From positions 1 through 7,443 of the forward strand of contig SOKA01000060.1 of the NCBI GenBank assembly GCA_004376105.1: a stretch of DNA of 7,443 nt. Reading direction: 5' to 3'. Both the position numbers and the translations under genes were made by a program. Below are positions 6,185 through 7,443 of this stretch, piece by piece. Position 1 is the first letter of the stretch. Every line of letters starts with the position of its first letter. The DNA comes from Dehalococcoidia bacterium (GTDB taxonomy: Bacteria > Chloroflexota > Dehalococcoidia > Dehalococcoidales > E44-bin46). Under the pieces are notes generated by a model that did not search any database, was not told the DNA's origin, and saw only the letters and a program-made list of their open reading frames with translations.

Positions 6185-6476
6185 AAGAGCAACAAATACG
6201 AACCTTCCTACCATCCTCTAAAAAGCGGAAGACAACCCGGGTAGGATGATTACACCGGCTACACAGTAGCATAACATTTGACACATGAATTGGTGCCTCC
6301 CGTTCTATTATGCCTGCCTGCCTAACCCGACCTGCTGCTCTGGCATGTTTTTTAATAAAGTTGATACCTTCAATTATTAGCCGTTCATCCTCAGGATAAG
6401 CAAAGCGCACCTTGCCTTTTTTGCCCTTATCCTTACCAGCAATAACTAGCACGGTATCATTCTTTCTAATCTTCAC
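6165..6476 (-). CDS. rplX: 50S ribosomal protein L24, four-cysteine (zinc-ribbon) form
   Basis: L24 is an assembly initiator of the 50S subunit; it binds the 5' domain of 23S rRNA and lies near the exit tunnel. The protein has the N-terminal KOW domain (KIRKNDTVLVIAGKDKGKKG, starting at residue 2), an EGINFIKKH segment, and IIEREAPIHVSNVMLLC. Its C-terminus carries two CxxC pairs: C72/C75 and C95/C98 from this start, a layout also known in Thermus L24 and absent in E. coli. I chose GTG 6476 (103 residues) because AGGGGAG lies five bases upstream and the sequence then begins as usual for L24. A GTG at 6491 would add five residues and share GTGA with the rplN stop, but has no clear SD. It ends directly against the rplE ATG. 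Confidence 0.95.
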   Translation of the reverse strand: MKIRKNDTVLVIAGKDKGKKGKVRFAYPEDERLIIEGINFIKKHARAAGRVRQAGIIEREAPIHVSNVMLLCSRCNHPTRVVFRFLEDGRKVRICCSCHEVID

Positions 6477-6481
6477 AACTT

Positions 6482-6488
6482 CTCCCCT
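6482..6488 (-). promoter_or_regulatory. Ribosome binding site that decides the rplX start
   Basis: AGGGGAG on the minus strand, five bases before the GTG at 6476 and touching the rplN stop. It supports GTG 6476 over GTG 6491, which would place this motif inside the gene as codons 2-4 (Arg-Gly-Glu). Confidence 0.65.
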
Positions 6489-6856
6489 CACAAAACTTCA
6501 GGTGCCAGTGATATAATCTTGGTAAAATTTTTCACTCTCAACTCCCTGGCTACTGGTCCAAATATTCGAGTTCCTCTAGGATTATTCTTATCAGTAAGAA
6601 TCACAGCCGCATTTTCGTCGAACCTAATATAAGAGCCATCGGAACGCCGATATGGCTGAGCGCTACGAATGATAACCGCCCTAACTATATCTCCCTTCTT
6701 CACTGCTACCCCTGGAATTGCCCGTTTGACCGAAGCTACAATAATATCACCCACTCGGGCATATTTCTTCCTTGTGCCGCCCAACACATTAATGCACATA
6801 ATTTGTCGGGCGCCAGTATTATCTGCCACCTTAAGTCTGGTATAAGATTGAATCAT
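6488..6856 (-). CDS. rplN: 50S ribosomal protein L14
   Basis: L14 is a 23S rRNA-binding protein at the subunit interface; it forms intersubunit bridges with 16S rRNA and is the docking site for the silencing factor RsfS. The 122 residues are the standard bacterial length. It begins MIQSYTRLKVADNTGARQ and has GDIIVASVKRAIPG (36-49), VKKGDIVRAVIIR (52-64), RFDENAAVIL (78-87) and NPRGTRIFGPVARELR (92-107). It starts with ATG at 6856, 23 bp after the rpsQ stop, with AGGAT about ten bases upstream. The 3' end overlaps or nearly touches the rplX start, depending on which rplX start is used. The protein is highly conserved and the call is certain. Confidence 0.98.
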   Translation of the reverse strand: MIQSYTRLKVADNTGARQIMCINVLGGTRKKYARVGDIIVASVKRAIPGVAVKKGDIVRAVIIRSAQPYRRSDGSYIRFDENAAVILTDKNNPRGTRIFGPVARELRVKNFTKIISLAPEVL

Positions 6857-6879
6857 ACCATTCTATCCTAAAACTAATT

Positions 6880-7161
6880 TCAGGTTATTTCCCTAGGTTG
6901 AACCTTAACTAACTCTCCCTTGGTTATTATCTCAGCTACTCGCCACCGCTTCTGCCTTGAGAGTGGGCGAGTCTCTATAATCTTAACTATATCTCCTAGC
7001 CCACACTCATTATTTTCATCGTGGGCTTTATATTTAACCACTCTCTTGATGGACTTCTTATATAGCGGATGGCGCTTGGGGGTTTCTACAGCCACAACCA
7101 CCGTCTTATCCATCCTATTACTCACCACACGTCCAAACCTGATTTTGCGCTTCTCATCCAT
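6880..7161 (-). CDS. rpsQ: 30S ribosomal protein S17
   Basis: S17 is an OB-fold primary binder of the 5' domain of 16S rRNA, needed early in 30S assembly. The 93 residues show RKIRFGRVVSNRMDKTVVV (5-23) and HPLYKKSIKR (31-40). The family signature spans residues 56-75 (GDIVKIIETRPLSRQKRWRV). It starts with ATG at 7161, only four bases after the rpmC stop. No convincing SD is visible in front, so it is probably translated by ribosomes re-initiating after rpmC. The length is slightly above the E. coli protein (84) because of a basic tail after ITKGE. The call is secure. Confidence 0.97.
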   Translation of the reverse strand: MDEKRKIRFGRVVSNRMDKTVVVAVETPKRHPLYKKSIKRVVKYKAHDENNECGLGDIVKIIETRPLSRQKRWRVAEIITKGELVKVQPREIT

Positions 7162-7165
7162 AGGC

Positions 7166-7378
7166 TCAAGATTTTTCTGGGTGCTTTATACCCACTTCCT
7201 TCTCCCTCATTATGGTCTTTAGTCTGGCAATCTTCTTCCTAACCCTCGGAATTTCGCGGTGGTTTACTAACTGCTTAGTGGCTAAGCGAAAGCGAAGGTT
7301 AAAAAGCTCCTGATAGGCTGCCTCCAATTGCTTTGTCAATTCCTCAGCACTGAGAGCTCGAACCTCCTCAACCTTCAA
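7166..7378 (-). CDS. rpmC: 50S ribosomal protein L29
   Basis: L29 is a small, mostly helical 50S protein near the exit tunnel and, with L23, forms part of the docking site for the signal recognition particle and trigger factor. The 70 residues begin MKVEEVRALSAEELTKQLEA, then the signature ELFNLRFRLATKQL (24-37), and the second helix VRKKIARLKTIMREKE (46-61). It starts with TTG at 7378, the only TTG start in the window; no ATG or GTG gives the full N-terminus. AAGGAG (7389-7394) lies ten bases upstream inside rplP. The start overlaps the rplP stop by 11 bp. The identification is secure and the start well supported by the family N-terminus. Confidence 0.95.
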   Translation of the reverse strand: MKVEEVRALSAEELTKQLEAAYQELFNLRFRLATKQLVNHREIPRVRKKIARLKTIMREKEVGIKHPEKS

Positions 7379-7443
7379 CCTGGGCTAGCTCCTTATTTAC
7401 AGAATCACTACCGACGCCTACACCAGCTTCCTTTACCACAAAT
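7368..7443 (-). CDS. rplP: 50S ribosomal protein L16, partial (5' end beyond right edge)
   Basis: Only the last 24 codons and the TGA stop (7368-7370) of this gene are in the window, so the reading frame is short. The frame reads FVVKEAGVGVGSDSVNKELAQVEG. The initial FVVKEA fits the usual L16 end, where the fold finishes with a K-F/V-x-K strand. The rest is a tail that varies between species. L16 is a 50S protein near the peptidyl transferase centre and the A-site tRNA elbow. Identity rests mainly on position: rplP directly precedes rpmC in almost all bacterial S10-spc clusters. The other two minus-strand frames stop early, within about 12 and 15 codons. The tail codons carry the rpmC SD. Confidence 0.82.
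   Translation of the reverse strand, partial: FVVKEAGVGVGSDSVNKELAQVEG
7389..7394 (-). promoter_or_regulatory. Ribosome binding site of rpmC, inside rplP
   Basis: AAGGAG on the minus strand, ten bases before the rpmC TTG. It lies in the Lys-Glu codons of the L16 tail. It supports the TTG start and the 11-bp overlap with rplP. Confidence 0.7.

Noticed and set aside
6515..6541. TTGAGA and a TTATAT-like box on the minus strand inside the end of rplN, as a promoter for rplX onward
   Set aside because: The boxes do not sit at a good spacing and encode the conserved L14 C-terminus; it could be chance in AT-rich codons.
7310..7339. TTGACA with TATCAG 18 bases downstream on the minus strand inside rpmC, as a promoter
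   Set aside because: The -10 box is poor and the sequence is fully explained by conserved L29 codons; no gap or leader follows.
1..7443. Hidden mobile element, CRISPR array, RNA gene or novel system
   Set aside because: Coding density leaves at most 34 bp between genes, no direct-repeat array or tRNA/rRNA-like segment was seen, and every gene belongs to the classical spc cluster.

Overview
The window is a contiguous, all-minus-strand piece of a bacterial ribosomal protein supercluster: the spc operon and the genes that follow it. Read in the direction of transcription (from high to low coordinates), it holds the 3' end of rplP (L16), then rpmC (L29), rpsQ (S17), rplN (L14), rplX (L24), rplE (L5), rpsN (S14), rpsH (S8), rplF (L6), rplR (L18), rpsE (S5), rpmD (L30), rplO (L15), secY, adk, map and the first 46 codons of infA (IF-1), which runs off the left edge. 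All 17 genes are colinear, and every complete one is intact with no frameshift or premature stop.

The order L16-L29-S17-L14-L24-L5-S14-S8-L6-L18-S5-L30-L15-SecY-Adk-Map-IF1 is the classical bacterial arrangement. The secY-adk-map-infA tail is common in Bacillota, Chloroflexota, Deinococcota and relatives, but differs from the enteric order, in which adk and map lie elsewhere. S14 is the short zinc-binding form, Adk carries a four-cysteine LID, and L24 carries a four-cysteine ribbon. With moderate GC and frequent GTG starts, this suggests a non-proteobacterial lineage. From the overall feel of the protein sequences I lean to Chloroflexota (Dehalococcoidia-like), but this is an inference that only a database search or tree could settle.

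Packing is extreme. The longest non-coding gap is 34 bp (rpsN-rpsH); most junctions are 0-25 bp or overlap (rplP/rpmC 11 bp, rpsE/rpmD 8 bp, rpmD/rplO 4 bp, probably rplO/secY 20 bp). Most Shine-Dalgarno sequences lie wholly or partly inside the preceding gene. No promoter or terminator is convincing inside the window, so it is best read as one transcript with translational coupling. Seven of 16 visible starts are not ATG (six GTG, one TTG).

Functionally, the genes make ribosomal proteins, the SecYEG channel that exports newly made proteins, the adenylate kinase that balances AMP/ADP/ATP, the peptidase that removes initiator methionine, and initiation factor IF-1. I found no mobile element, CRISPR array, RNA gene or undescribed system. 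The points worth a second look are small ones: start codon choices, dual-use coding/SD sequence, the zinc-ribbon L24, and a weak hairpin at the rplE start.
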